A stretch of 64,000 nucleotides of DNA from Bacteroidales bacterium UBA1715 (GCA_002317135.1 DCIX01000006.1:1-64000); one strand, 5' to 3'; positions 44,461 to 52,825 are shown, counted from the stretch's first letter. Made by a program: numbers and translations. Notes: generated by a model not told the origin, from the sequence alone.

Positions 44461-45929
44461 TGGAACTACTAAACAACAGACCTAAATTAGGAGAAAAAAT
44501 CTGCTACGGATTTGGCGACCTAGGTTCTTGCCTATTTTGGCAAACAATCACATTTTACTTATCATACTTCTACACAGATGTATTCGGATTAGCACCTGCA
44601 GTTGCAGGAACAATGTTCTTAATTTCCCGTATCATTGATGCATTTTTCGATGTTTTCATTGGTATGGCTGCCGACAGAACCGAAACACGTTGGGGAAAAT
44701 TCCGCCCTTATATTGTATTTGGTGCCGTTCCTCTATCGGTAGCAGCAATTGCTGCATTTACAACCCCATCATTTGGAGAAATCGGGAATGTAGTGTACGC
44801 ATACGCAACATTCATTCTATTTATGTGTTTGTATTCTACAGTAAACATTCCATACACTTCTCTTTTAAGTGTTATTAGTGCCGATGCAGACGACAGAACA
44901 CAAGCTTCGTCATACAAATTCGTTGGTGCATATCTTGGTGGTATTATTGTTTCGGCTACAGCACTTCCACTTGCAGCATATTTCGGGAATGTTGAAGATG
45001 GGGCATCAAAAGAAGCCGTAATTCAAGCACAACAATCTGGTTGGAGCTACACAATGATTGTATATGCAATCGCAGCAATCGCTTGTTTTGCAATCACTTT
45101 CTTTGCTGTAAAAGAACGCGTAAAACCTATTTCAGAAGAAAAAACAACAGCGACTAAGGATTTGTTGGATATTGTTCACAACAAACCTTGGATATTACTA
45201 TTTGTTATAACAATTTTATTCATTCTTTATAACTGCATCCGTTTAAATGTAACGACACATTACTTTAAATACTATATTGGAGAACAAGAAGTTTCTTGGT
45301 TAACTTCTCTTTTAAATATCTTCCGCGATACAGCTGTAGAAAGCGAGAAATTCAGTTTTGAAACACTAGCATCTATTTTCAATACAACCGGTCAATTATT
45401 GTCGTTGGTCGGTGTACTTGCAGTACCTTGGTTCTCAAGAATATTGGGAAGAAAACGTGCATGCGTTATTTTGATGTTAGTTTCAATCATTTGTACAGGT
45501 TCATTCATTTTCTTCAACCCAGAAAATATGTTCCTAATATTGTTATTCCAAGGTATTGGATCTATCTGTGGTGGACCTATTTCATCATTACTTTGGGTAA
45601 TGTATGCTGACACTGCAGATTATTCGGAATGGAAAAACGGAACTCGTGCAGACGGACTTGTATTCTCTGCATCAATTATGTCGAACAAACTTGGTTGGGC
45701 AATTGGCGGTATGATTTCAATGGTTATTCTTCAAGCAACAGGTTTCGTTGCCAACGAAATCCAAAATGAAGACACACTTTTCGGACTTAAAGCAATGATG
45801 AGTATCATTCCTGTTGTTGCAGGTGTTATCGCATTGTTCATCCTTAAGTTCTTCTACAAACTTGACGAAAAAACAATGGAAGGCATTCAATCTGACCTAA
45901 AAGTTAGACGCGAAGCAGTAGGAAAATAA
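44460..45929 (+). CDS. GPH-family sugar:cation symporter
   Basis: This 489-residue inner-membrane protein has about 12 membrane segments and the GPH (MelB-like) signature: KICYGFGDLGSCLFWQTI, FYTDVFGLAPAVAGTMF, RIIDAFFDVFIGMAADRTET, WGKFRPYIVFG and YADTADYSEWKNGTRADGLV. A cytoplasmic insert (about residues 275-310) interrupts the middle. In related mannan loci such a symporter imports mannobiose or longer oligosaccharides with Na+ or H+. It lies between the GH5-like and GH130 genes, in tight operon order. The substrate is inferred from context. Confidence 0.91.
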   Translation: MELLNNRPKLGEKICYGFGDLGSCLFWQTITFYLSYFYTDVFGLAPAVAGTMFLISRIIDAFFDVFIGMAADRTETRWGKFRPYIVFGAVPLSVAAIAAFTTPSFGEIGNVVYAYATFILFMCLYSTVNIPYTSLLSVISADADDRTQASSYKFVGAYLGGIIVSATALPLAAYFGNVEDGASKEAVIQAQQSGWSYTMIVYAIAAIACFAITFFAVKERVKPISEEKTTATKDLLDIVHNKPWILLFVITILFILYNCIRLNVTTHYFKYYIGEQEVSWLTSLLNIFRDTAVESEKFSFETLASIFNTTGQLLSLVGVLAVPWFSRILGRKRACVILMLVSIICTGSFIFFNPENMFLILLFQGIGSICGGPISSLLWVMYADTADYSEWKNGTRADGLVFSASIMSNKLGWAIGGMISMVILQATGFVANEIQNEDTLFGLKAMMSIIPVVAGVIALFILKFFYKLDEKTMEGIQSDLKVRREAVGK

Positions 45930-45955
45930 TTATGAATTAATATAAAACAACTATT

Positions 45956-46945
45956 ATGGCTACAATTATCGGTAACAATCTTCCAAATATTCCTTGGGAA
46001 GAAAAACCAGCAGGATGCAAAGACATCCTATGGCGTTATAGCAAAAATCCTATCATTGATTGGAATCCAATACCAACAGCAGGACGTGTTTACAATAGTG
46101 CTGTTGTTCCTTTTAACGGTGCATTTGCAGGAGTTTTCCGTGGCGACCAACGCAATGGCCGTGCAACTCTATTTTCTGGTTTCAGTAAAGATGGTATAAA
46201 CATTGAATTAAATCCAGAACTAATTCAATGGGTGAACGAAGACGGAACACCTAATCCTACAAGTTACGCATACGATCCTCGCGTTGTAAAAATCGAAGAC
46301 AAATACTTCGTAACATGGTGCGACGACATGAAAGGTCCTTCAATTGGTTTAGGCTATACAACAGATTTTAAAACATTCTACCGTATGCCTAATCCACTTA
46401 TGCCTTACAACCGTAATGGTGTTTTGTTCCCACGTAAAATAAACGGTAAATACATGTTGTTGAGCCGTCCAAGTGATACAGGTCACACTCCATTTGGAAA
46501 CATTTACATTAGCGAAAGTCCAGATATGGAACACTGGGGGCACCACAAACTAGTTATGACTAACGGTGGACAAGGTTGGTGGCAAGGTATGAAAGTTGGT
46601 GCAGGACCAGTTCCTATCGAAACTACAGAAGGTTGGTTATTGTTCTACCACGGTGTTTCAAGCACTTGCAATGGTTATGTATATAGCTATGGTGCTGTTC
46701 TTCTTGACATTGACAATCCTTCAAAAGTATTGTACAGAACACGCGATTACTTACTTACTCCAGAAGTTGACTACGAAACACGCGGATTCGTACCTAATGT
46801 AACTTTCCCTTGTGCAAACTTATATGATGCAGCAACAGGACGCATTTGCATCTACTACGGTGCAGCCGATACATTCACAGCATTGGCATTCTGTCAAGTA
46901 GATGAATTGATTGATTATATGAAAAAGAACTCTGAAGTTTTTTAA
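45956..46945 (+). CDS. GH130 family beta-mannoside phosphorylase
   Basis: This 329-residue cytosolic protein has a GH130 five-bladed propeller: NSAVVPFNGAFAGVFRGDQR, SYAYDPRVVKIEDKYFVTWC (with the conserved Asp of the family), NGVLFPRKINGKYMLLSRPS, GAGPVPIETTEGWLLFYHGV and ICIYYGAADT. The length fits the ~330-residue group of manno-oligosaccharide phosphorylases rather than the ~390-residue mannosyl-glucose phosphorylases. It would release mannose 1-phosphate from beta-1,4-mannosides with inorganic phosphate. It has no signal peptide. It ends the operon at a terminator. Confidence 0.9.
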   Translation: MATIIGNNLPNIPWEEKPAGCKDILWRYSKNPIIDWNPIPTAGRVYNSAVVPFNGAFAGVFRGDQRNGRATLFSGFSKDGINIELNPELIQWVNEDGTPNPTSYAYDPRVVKIEDKYFVTWCDDMKGPSIGLGYTTDFKTFYRMPNPLMPYNRNGVLFPRKINGKYMLLSRPSDTGHTPFGNIYISESPDMEHWGHHKLVMTNGGQGWWQGMKVGAGPVPIETTEGWLLFYHGVSSTCNGYVYSYGAVLLDIDNPSKVLYRTRDYLLTPEVDYETRGFVPNVTFPCANLYDAATGRICIYYGAADTFTALAFCQVDELIDYMKKNSEVF

Positions 46946-46966
46946 TCCATATTTGAGATAAAAAAG

Positions 46967-47000
46967 AAACGCAGAATCAAGAATTTGGTTCTGCGTTTTT
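46967..47000. terminator. Terminator after the mannan operon
   Basis: Stem aaacgcagaa (46967-46976) with ttctgcgttt (46989-46998) and a T-run on the plus strand; A-rich DNA on the left gives the minus strand a T-run as well, so it probably ends both convergent units. Confidence 0.88.
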
Positions 47001-47003
47001 TTA

Positions 47004-47945
47004 TCATTTCACAAACTTCTTCCCTTGCCACGAATCTCTTTTGACAAATTCAGCTTCAATTTTTTGGAGAACAACATCGTAACGAGTTAAGCCCCATGTA
47101 TTTTCACGCAAAAAGCGTGGTGGAACCTCACCAGCAAATCGTTCTATCACAAAATGAGGATTGAGTTTTTCGGTTATATCAACAATAAATGGAACATAGT
47201 TATCCATTGTAAAAGGATAAAAATCTTCAGGTTTCTCATAATATTCCTTTTCCATTTTTGTATCACGAATCAATTGTAGTTGGTGGAATTTTATTCCATC
47301 CATAGGCAAATTGTTCATTAGTTGAGCTGCCTCCAACCAGTACTCTGGATTTTCGCCAGGCAAGCCAAACATAAAATGTCCAGCCGTATGAATACCATAT
47401 TGCTTTGTAAGCGTAAATGCATCCACAGCTTGTTGGAAAGTATGTCCGCGATTGATTCGTGCTAATGTTTCATCAAAACAAGATTCAACACCATATTCAA
47501 TAGAAACAAACATTGATTTCTGCAATTCTGCAAAGAATTCCAATTTCTGCTCATCTATACAATCTGGGCGAGTTCCAACAACAATACCTTTCACCAACGG
47601 ATGTTCAATTGCCGGAGTATAGATTTCCTTCATTTTTTCCAGCGAAGCGTATGTATTTGAATAAGCCTGAAAATACGCTAAATAACCATCGGCACGACGA
47701 TAGCGATTTTGATGAAATTCTATACCTTCATCCAACTGTTGGCGAACTGATTTGCGAACATCACAATACGAAGGATTGAACGCATCGTTCACGCAATAAG
47801 TACAACCACCAACGCCAATACTACCATCACGATTGGGACAAGTAAAACCTGCATTCAATGTCAGTTTCTGCATTCTGCCACCAAACCGTTCCAAAAGAAA
47901 TCGTTTGTAAGAGTTAAATCTCCGGTTATCGCCCCAAGAATACAT
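47004..47945 (-). CDS. Radical SAM protein, TIGR01212/YhcC family
   Basis: I take the ATG at 47945 (MYSWGDNRRFNSYKRFL) as start; a TTG at 47951 adds only two residues. The 313-residue protein has the radical SAM cluster motif with the long spacing of this family (FTCPNRDGSIGVGGCTYC), then FQAYSNTYASLEKMKEIY, GTRPDCID, GVESCFDETLARINRGH and AGHFMFGLPGE. The chemistry is not established; the family is related to tRNA-modifying Elp3-type enzymes. It is the last gene of a three-gene unit with the NUDIX and NifX-like genes. Confidence 0.9.
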   Translation of the reverse strand: MYSWGDNRRFNSYKRFLLERFGGRMQKLTLNAGFTCPNRDGSIGVGGCTYCVNDAFNPSYCDVRKSVRQQLDEGIEFHQNRYRRADGYLAYFQAYSNTYASLEKMKEIYTPAIEHPLVKGIVVGTRPDCIDEQKLEFFAELQKSMFVSIEYGVESCFDETLARINRGHTFQQAVDAFTLTKQYGIHTAGHFMFGLPGENPEYWLEAAQLMNNLPMDGIKFHQLQLIRDTKMEKEYYEKPEDFYPFTMDNYVPFIVDITEKLNPHFVIERFAGEVPPRFLRENTWGLTRYDVVLQKIEAEFVKRDSWQGKKFVK

Positions 47946-47951
47946 TGACAA

Positions 47952-47974
47952 TGATTAATGATTAATGATTAATG
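47952..47974. repeat. Heptanucleotide tandem repeat (TGATTAA x3)
   Basis: Three perfect TGATTAA units plus TG. The repeat covers the stop codon of the NUDIX gene and its last residues (LIINH) and fills the short gap to the radical SAM start. Confidence 0.9.
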
Positions 47975-48434
47975 GTACAGAATCTTTTTCTGCAGAAATC
48001 AATTTTTCTCCGTGATACACCAATTTCAAATTGAAAAACGGTTCATTCGAATTGTTTACCAATTTTAGAAAAATAGCATCGCCTTCCCACATTGGAAGTT
48101 CTGTTAGTTTGTCTTTTGCTATCCACGCCAAATCACCTTCGTCACACTCTTTTTGCGTACCATACCATTCCAAACAGGAGAACAAATGCATCACCTCACC
48201 TTCCATATCATCGAGATAGAATGTAACTATGCCACGATAATTCCATTTTGTAACAGTAAAGCCCGTTTCTTCCCAAACTTCACGCAACATACATTGTTCT
48301 GGCGTTTCACCTGCTTCAAATTTGCCTCCCACACCAATCCACTTATCGTGATTGATGTCATTCGCCTTCTTTGTACGATGAAGCATCAAATAACGACCAT
48401 CATTTTCTAAATAGCAAAGCGTGGTCTGTTTCAT
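47955..48434 (-). CDS. NUDIX hydrolase (MutT-like)
   Basis: This 159-residue protein has a complete Nudix box G-x5-E-x7-REVWEETGF (GKFEAGETPEQCML then REVWEETGF). Nudix enzymes cut nucleoside diphosphates linked to another group. The length and context fit the 8-oxo-(d)GTP diphosphatase type, but the substrate is not certain. The ATG overlaps the stop of the NifX-like gene by one base. The last codons lie in the TGATTAA repeat, so the C-terminus may vary between strains. Confidence 0.9.
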   Translation of the reverse strand: MKQTTLCYLENDGRYLMLHRTKKANDINHDKWIGVGGKFEAGETPEQCMLREVWEETGFTVTKWNYRGIVTFYLDDMEGEVMHLFSCLEWYGTQKECDEGDLAWIAKDKLTELPMWEGDAIFLKLVNNSNEPFFNLKLVYHGEKLISAEKDSVPLIINH

Positions 48435-48784
48435 TATTTATGACACTCGTGATTACAAACAATCTGTGTATCTTTCAAATTACCAGCAATATATGCAGCA
48501 ACAACATCATCTATTGCACCGCTACAACCACGAATAACAGATATATTATTTTGTCCAAGAACAGCAATTGCACCATCACCCATATTTCCAGCCAACATAA
48601 CAGAAACACCAAGATTTCGTAATATCGGTGCAATTCCAGATTTACAACCACAACCTTGCGGAGAAGGCAATTCTGCTTTACCCAAAATGTTTTTGTTGTC
48701 ATCCAATTCGTAAATCGTAAAATAAGCACAATGACCAAAATGACTATCGACCATTCCTTGTGCCGTTGGTACTGCTATTTTCAT
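48434..48784 (-). CDS. NifX/NifB-like (dinitrogenase Fe-Mo cofactor-type) domain protein
   Basis: This 116-residue protein has the NifB/NifX-like fold seen in IssA- and MTH1175-type proteins: IAVPTAQGMVDSHFGHCAYF, LPSPQGCGCKSGIAPILRNL, MLAGNMGDGAIAVLGQNNI and VIRGCSGAID. The C-terminus is Cys/His rich (CNHECHK). Such proteins may bind Fe-S or Fe-Mo clusters; no nitrogenase genes are seen here, so nitrogen fixation is not implied. It is the first gene of the unit and follows a TATCTTTG promoter element. Confidence 0.87.
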   Translation of the reverse strand: MKIAVPTAQGMVDSHFGHCAYFTIYELDDNKNILGKAELPSPQGCGCKSGIAPILRNLGVSVMLAGNMGDGAIAVLGQNNISVIRGCSGAIDDVVAAYIAGNLKDTQIVCNHECHK

Positions 48785-48799
48785 AATCTTTATTTTTTA

Positions 48800-48807
48800 C
48801 AAAGATA
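48800..48807 (-). promoter_or_regulatory. Putative -7 element of the NifX-NUDIX-radical SAM unit
   Basis: The minus strand reads TATCTTTG, matching TAnnTTTG, 15 bp before the NifX-like ATG. A TTTG lies 15 bp upstream of it, closer than the usual spacing. Confidence 0.55.
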
Positions 48808-48863
48808 TAAAATTACAAGAAACAAAGAGACGAAACACATATCGTATTCATTAGGAAACAGAG

Positions 48864-49577
48864 TTATGCAACCAAATCAAAGTCTTCCGGCAAATGATTG
48901 CGTAACAGTTTATAAATACGATTCAATCGCTGATTAATAGACTGGCGAGTCACCCCAAATGACTTTGCAATGCTATCCATCGTTTCTGATTGTTTTTCAA
49001 ATAATCCAAAGTAGCGAGTCACTATTTCGAATTCATCAGCAGACAATCCATGAAGTGCGTCATATAGATAATCAGAATCATGTTCAAACGCATACATACT
49101 TTCCATATCAACAGATTCACGAGCCATAACGGTATTATATAAAGTTTCGTTTCCGTCATCATCTAAAGCATCAAACGAAACATACCGCATATATTCTCCT
49201 TCCGCATCTATAGAAGAGGAACCCTTTCTCTCGCGACGCAACAAATCATTTACCTCACGCACAATCCAAAACTTTGCGTATGTCAAGAAACAATTACTAT
49301 AGCGGACATCAAAGCGTTCTGCCGCCTTACAAAGACCTAAATTTGCGGCCTCAAGTAAATCTTCAAACGGAACTGTTCCATAATAAAAAGACTTTGCAAT
49401 TTTCCAAGCATACCTTAAATTCGATTTTATTAACATATTCTTTGCTGTAGAACTACCATTTAAAACCAACACACCTAATTGTTGTTCCTCTTCTTTACTG
49501 ATTGGTTTACAGTTTTTAATCTCGTGTTTGTAGATTTCTACTAAAGATTTTTGTGCTACCGATTTTCTACTTGTCAT
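48864..49577 (-). CDS. Short sigma-70 family factor lacking region 3
   Basis: This 237-residue sigma factor has region 1.2 (LVEIYKHEIKNCKPISKEEE), region 2 (NLRYAWKIAKSFYYGTVPFE, DLLEAANLGLCKAAERFDVR, FLTYAKFWIVREVNDLLRRE) and region 4 (DALHGLSADEFEIVTRYFGL, MDSIAKSFGVTRQSINQRLN). Between regions 2 and 4 there is only an acidic linker (FDALDDDGNETLYNTVMARE), with no region 3. It is closer to RpoD-like primary factors than to ECF factors. It is thus likely an alternative factor; regulon unknown. Its promoter region carries a palindrome (49638-49650). Confidence 0.87.
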   Translation of the reverse strand: MTSRKSVAQKSLVEIYKHEIKNCKPISKEEEQQLGVLVLNGSSTAKNMLIKSNLRYAWKIAKSFYYGTVPFEDLLEAANLGLCKAAERFDVRYSNCFLTYAKFWIVREVNDLLRRERKGSSSIDAEGEYMRYVSFDALDDDGNETLYNTVMARESVDMESMYAFEHDSDYLYDALHGLSADEFEIVTRYFGLFEKQSETMDSIAKSFGVTRQSINQRLNRIYKLLRNHLPEDFDLVA

Positions 49578-49617
49578 ATTTTCTTCGTTTTAAAGGTTAG
49601 TGACTCATTTACGAAGA

Positions 49618-49625
49618 CAAAAGTA
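49618..49625 (-). promoter_or_regulatory. Putative -7 element of the sigma factor gene
   Basis: The minus strand reads TACTTTTG (TAnnTTTG), 40 bp before the ATG at 49577. Confidence 0.55.
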
Positions 49626-49637
49626 GAATCCAAGAAT

Positions 49638-49650
49638 GCGGAATCTCCGC
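49638..49650. promoter_or_regulatory. Possible operator palindrome GCGGA-N3-TCCGC
   Basis: A perfect 5-3-5 palindrome that lies where the -33 box of the sigma factor promoter should be. It could be a regulator site; no regulator can be named. Confidence 0.45.
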
Positions 49651-49706
49651 ACACTAAAAAAATTTTTAATTATTTTGAACTTTATTCTCTTTAAAATCGC
49701 AATTAC

Positions 49707-51251
49707 CTAATATGCAATATGTTCTGCCGCAAGCATACCATCAATTGCAGAGGAAACAATTCCACCAGCATACCCTGCACCTTCTCCACAAGGGAATAAA
49801 TTTTCGATGCGAATATGCGCTAATGTTTCTGGATTTCGAGGAATTCTAACTGGAGAAGAAGACCGAGATTCTACACCGACAATTTTTCCTTCGGAACTTG
49901 CAAAACCATGCATTTGCCTATCAAAAAATTTCAATCCTTCTTGCAATCGTTTAGAGATAGATTCCGGCATCCAAAAATGCATTGGAGAACTTACAATACC
50001 TGGAATATATGTAGTCTCAGACAGAGAAGACGAAATTTTTCCGCGTACAAAATCAGAAATTCGTTGTGCTGGAGCAACTTGATTTCTTCCCCCATTTTGA
50101 TAAGCTAATTGTTCAAAGTGTTCCTGAAACTTTAATCCAGCCAACACACCATAGTCCTTAAACTCAGCGAAATCAGACACTTGTAATTCTACCACCATAC
50201 CAGAATTTGCATACGGAGAATTTCGTCTTGAGTTCGACATTCCGTTCACAACCGTTTGATTTTCAGCTGTCATAGAAGGAACGATTATACCACCCGGACA
50301 CATACAAAAAGAATACACTCCTCGTCCTTCTACTTGATGCACAAGCGAATACGAGGCTGCGGGAAGTTCTTTCATCACATTCCCGTGATATTGAATATGA
50401 TCTATCATTTCCTGCGGATGTTCAACACGCACACCCATAGCACAAGCTTTTGCCTCCAACTCAACACCTGCTTTGTGTAATGCATAATACAACGGACGAG
50501 CAGAATGTCCCATTGCAAGGATTACATTCTGTACAGAAATAACCTCATCAGCACAAATTAACTTTGTTAGCTTATTACCTTGAATCTCAAAATCAACGAC
50601 TTGTTTCGAAAAATGAACCTCACCACCACATTCTATAATGGTATTTCTCATATTCGTAATAACATCCGGCAATTTATCTGAACCAATATGGGGATGAGCA
50701 TCTACAAGAATTGAGGATTTTGCACCATGAATCACAAATAATTCCAACACTCTCCTATTGTCGCCTTTTTTCTTTGAGCGCGTATATAACTTTCCATCAG
50801 AAAATGTTCCTGCCCCACCTTCGCCAAAGCAATAATTTGAAAGCGGATTGCAACCTTGATTTAAGTTCAAACGAGCAATATCGCGTTTCCTATCCGAAAC
50901 ATTTTTTCCTTGTTCCAACACTATCGGTTTGAAATTCAATTCGATAAGACGAAGTGCTGCAAACAATCCCGCTGGTCCAGCACCAACAATATGTACTTCT
51001 GGACGCAAAGAAACATCGCGTTTTTCAAAGACCAATTGTTCCTTAGGAACAACCTGTTCGTCACCACATGCAACAAGCAAAGTCAAGTTTACCTTAATAT
51101 TACGAGAACGAGCATCTATAGAACGCTTCGTTATACACATATCGTGAATGTCGCTTATTGGCAACGACAATTTTTCAGCAACGGTTTTCTTTATCAAAAA
51201 ATCATTTACTGCTGCTTTAGGCGAAACTTGTATAGATACTATTTGTGGCAT
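49707..51251 (-). CDS. NAD(P)/FAD-dependent oxidoreductase (uncharacterised dehydrogenase)
   Basis: This 514-residue protein has an N-terminal ~85-residue domain (IVSIQVSPKAAVNDFLIKKT, CITKRSIDARSRNIKV), then a dinucleotide-binding fold (HIVGAGPAGLFAALRLIEL near 92), NYCFGEGGAGTFSDGKLYTR, NVILAMGHSARPLYYALHKA and the FAD-end motif GEGAGYAGGIVSSAIDGMLA. It belongs to a widespread group of uncharacterised FAD-dependent dehydrogenases. The substrate is unknown. It begins 2 bp after the stop of PorT and is the last gene of the menG-porT unit. Confidence 0.88.
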   Translation of the reverse strand: MPQIVSIQVSPKAAVNDFLIKKTVAEKLSLPISDIHDMCITKRSIDARSRNIKVNLTLLVACGDEQVVPKEQLVFEKRDVSLRPEVHIVGAGPAGLFAALRLIELNFKPIVLEQGKNVSDRKRDIARLNLNQGCNPLSNYCFGEGGAGTFSDGKLYTRSKKKGDNRRVLELFVIHGAKSSILVDAHPHIGSDKLPDVITNMRNTIIECGGEVHFSKQVVDFEIQGNKLTKLICADEVISVQNVILAMGHSARPLYYALHKAGVELEAKACAMGVRVEHPQEMIDHIQYHGNVMKELPAASYSLVHQVEGRGVYSFCMCPGGIIVPSMTAENQTVVNGMSNSRRNSPYANSGMVVELQVSDFAEFKDYGVLAGLKFQEHFEQLAYQNGGRNQVAPAQRISDFVRGKISSSLSETTYIPGIVSSPMHFWMPESISKRLQEGLKFFDRQMHGFASSEGKIVGVESRSSSPVRIPRNPETLAHIRIENLFPCGEGAGYAGGIVSSAIDGMLAAEHIAY

Positions 51252-51253
51252 AA

Positions 51254-51979
51254 TTATTCAAAATGAAAAGAAAGAATGAACATACGACTTTTCAACCCCT
51301 CCATAACGGAACAATACTCGGTAGGTTCTTGTCGTAAAATATTTCGCATACCAAAACTATACTTGAATTCTGCTGCGAACTTAAAATAGACAAGGAAAAA
51401 ATCCACTCCAAAACCAAATTCATAGAAATAATCAAGTGGATTTTGATTTATCGTATAGTCATCGTTATTTTTTCCAATACGCTTTGTATCAAGGTCATAC
51501 CGAACTGCTGCACCTGCAACCAAATATGGACGATAGTTATTGATTCGTTGTGCTTTGAATTTCAACAACAATGGTGCATCAATATAAATACTTGAAACCT
51601 TCATTTCATATTCCTTGAAAGTTGGTTCAAAGCGTGGAGAACCTTTTTTTCGTAATTGGTAAACAAGATTTCGTTGACCAAACAACAAACCAGGAAGAAA
51701 TCGAAGCGACAAATAATCACCCATTCGCAATTCACTGATAATTCCCAAATCTATGCCAACCATTCCTCGAGATTCTACACGATACACAGAGTCGGCCAAC
51801 CCAGTAAACAATAAGGTAGAATCAGGAAATATTCGATAATTCATTTGGTTTGTTCCTAAAGTAAATCCTAAATGGAACAACTTTTTATCGTACGATTGGT
51901 CGTGCAAAATTTTCTTTTGTTGCGCAAAAGCCTGCGAAACAAAAAACACGAACAATACGATAGAAACAAACTTCTTCAA
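51254..51979 (-). CDS. porT: PorT family T9SS-associated protein
   Basis: This 241-residue protein starts with a TTG codon at 51979, six bases after the MenG stop; no in-frame ATG lies upstream, and the TTG gives a proper signal peptide (MKKFVSIVLFVFFVSQAFAQ). The mature part is an outer-membrane beta-barrel of the PorT/OmpA-like type (LFHLGFTLGTNQMNYRI, YLSLRFLPGLLFGQRN, IYIDAPLLLKFKA, RPYLVAGAAVRYDLD), ending FILSFHFE. PorT was found as necessary for T9SS in Porphyromonas. The MenG/UbiE-PorT pair is a known gene order in Bacteroidota, which supports the call. Confidence 0.87.
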   Translation of the reverse strand: MKKFVSIVLFVFFVSQAFAQQKKILHDQSYDKKLFHLGFTLGTNQMNYRIFPDSTLLFTGLADSVYRVESRGMVGIDLGIISELRMGDYLSLRFLPGLLFGQRNLVYQLRKKGSPRFEPTFKEYEMKVSSIYIDAPLLLKFKAQRINNYRPYLVAGAAVRYDLDTKRIGKNNDDYTINQNPLDYFYEFGFGVDFFLVYFKFAAEFKYSFGMRNILRQEPTEYCSVMEGLKSRMFILSFHFE

Positions 51980-51985
51980 ATAAAC

Positions 51986-52708
51986 TTATTTTGTACAAAT
52001 ATATAGACTTGCTATTCCAAACGAAAGTTTCGTTACTTTCGTATTTGTAAAGCCAGCTTTCGTTGCTTCATCAACAAATTTCTGACCATACGGAAACTCT
52101 TGAACTGAATTGAATAGATAATAGTATGCATCATAATCTTTCGAAAACACCTTACCAATTAATGGTAAAATATGCTTAAAATAAAACGAATACAATTGTT
52201 TTATTGGGAAATGTTCTGGCATTGAAAACTCAAGAATTGCAGCAATGCCATTTGGTTTCAACACACGACGCATCTCTTGCAGACCTTTCTGTAAATCTTC
52301 GAAATTCCGTACACCAAATCCAACCGTAATTGCATCAAAAGAATCGTCGTCGAACGGAAGTGCTTCGCTATCGGCAAGTTGCAAAGAAACTTGTGAATCT
52401 AAATTCAGACGAGTAACTTTTTCCTTTCCTATTTCCAACATTTTCTCAGAAATATCGATACCAACAATCTTTTTTGTTTGTAATTTTTTCGCCGACAAAA
52501 TCGCAAAATCAGCCGTACCTGTCGCTACATCCAACAAAGATTCTGCTTGTAACGGGCGCAATACTTTGATTGCCTTATTTCTCCAAATTTTGTCTATATT
52601 CAGCGAAAGAGCATGATTCAAAAAATCATAGCGATATGCAATATTATTGAACATATCAATTATCTGACCTTTTTTGCCCTTCTCCGAGTTCTTATATGGT
52701 ATAGTCAT
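51986..52708 (-). CDS. menG: Menaquinone/ubiquinone C-methyltransferase (MenG/UbiE)
   Basis: I place the start at the ATG at 52708 (MTIPYKNSEKGKKGQIIDMF): the promoter element TATATTTG at 52728-52735 lies inside the longer frame, so the upstream ATG would not be transcribed. The 240-residue methyltransferase has SAM motifs (SLLDVATGTADFAIL, VGIDISEKMLEIGKEK) and UbiE signatures (ITVGFGVRNFEDLQKGLQEM, RVLKPNGIAAILEFS, YYYLFNSVQEFPYGQKF). It methylates demethylmenaquinone in the last step of menaquinone synthesis. PorT and the FAD oxidoreductase follow in the same unit. Confidence 0.94.
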   Translation of the reverse strand: MTIPYKNSEKGKKGQIIDMFNNIAYRYDFLNHALSLNIDKIWRNKAIKVLRPLQAESLLDVATGTADFAILSAKKLQTKKIVGIDISEKMLEIGKEKVTRLNLDSQVSLQLADSEALPFDDDSFDAITVGFGVRNFEDLQKGLQEMRRVLKPNGIAAILEFSMPEHFPIKQLYSFYFKHILPLIGKVFSKDYDAYYYLFNSVQEFPYGQKFVDEATKAGFTNTKVTKLSFGIASLYICTK

Positions 52709-52727
52709 CGTTGTCTCTTTACTGTCG

Positions 52728-52735
52728 CAAATATA
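52728..52735 (-). promoter_or_regulatory. Putative menG -7 element
   Basis: The minus strand reads TATATTTG, a full match to TAnnTTTG, 19 bp before the chosen ATG. It decides the start codon of menG. Confidence 0.65.
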
Positions 52736-52800
52736 GAAATTTAGCATTGAGCAACGAGTATTGTTACAATAAAATCATTCCTACACTCGTTGAATTTTAG

Positions 52801-52808
52801 TATACTTG
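52801..52808 (+). promoter_or_regulatory. Possible -7 element of the membrane protein gene
   Basis: TATACTTG differs from TAnnTTTG by one base and lies 17 bp before the ATG at 52826. It is divergent from the menG promoter, about 65 bp away. Confidence 0.4.
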
Positions 52809-52825
52809 CAAAAAGAAATCTATCA

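Noticed and set aside
48434..48784. NifX-like gene as a sign of nitrogen fixation.
   Set aside because: The domain is common in anaerobes without nitrogenase, and no nif genes are nearby.
52709..52747. Longer N-terminus for menG.
   Set aside because: The TATATTTG element at 52728-52735 lies within it, and the family begins near MTIPYKN.
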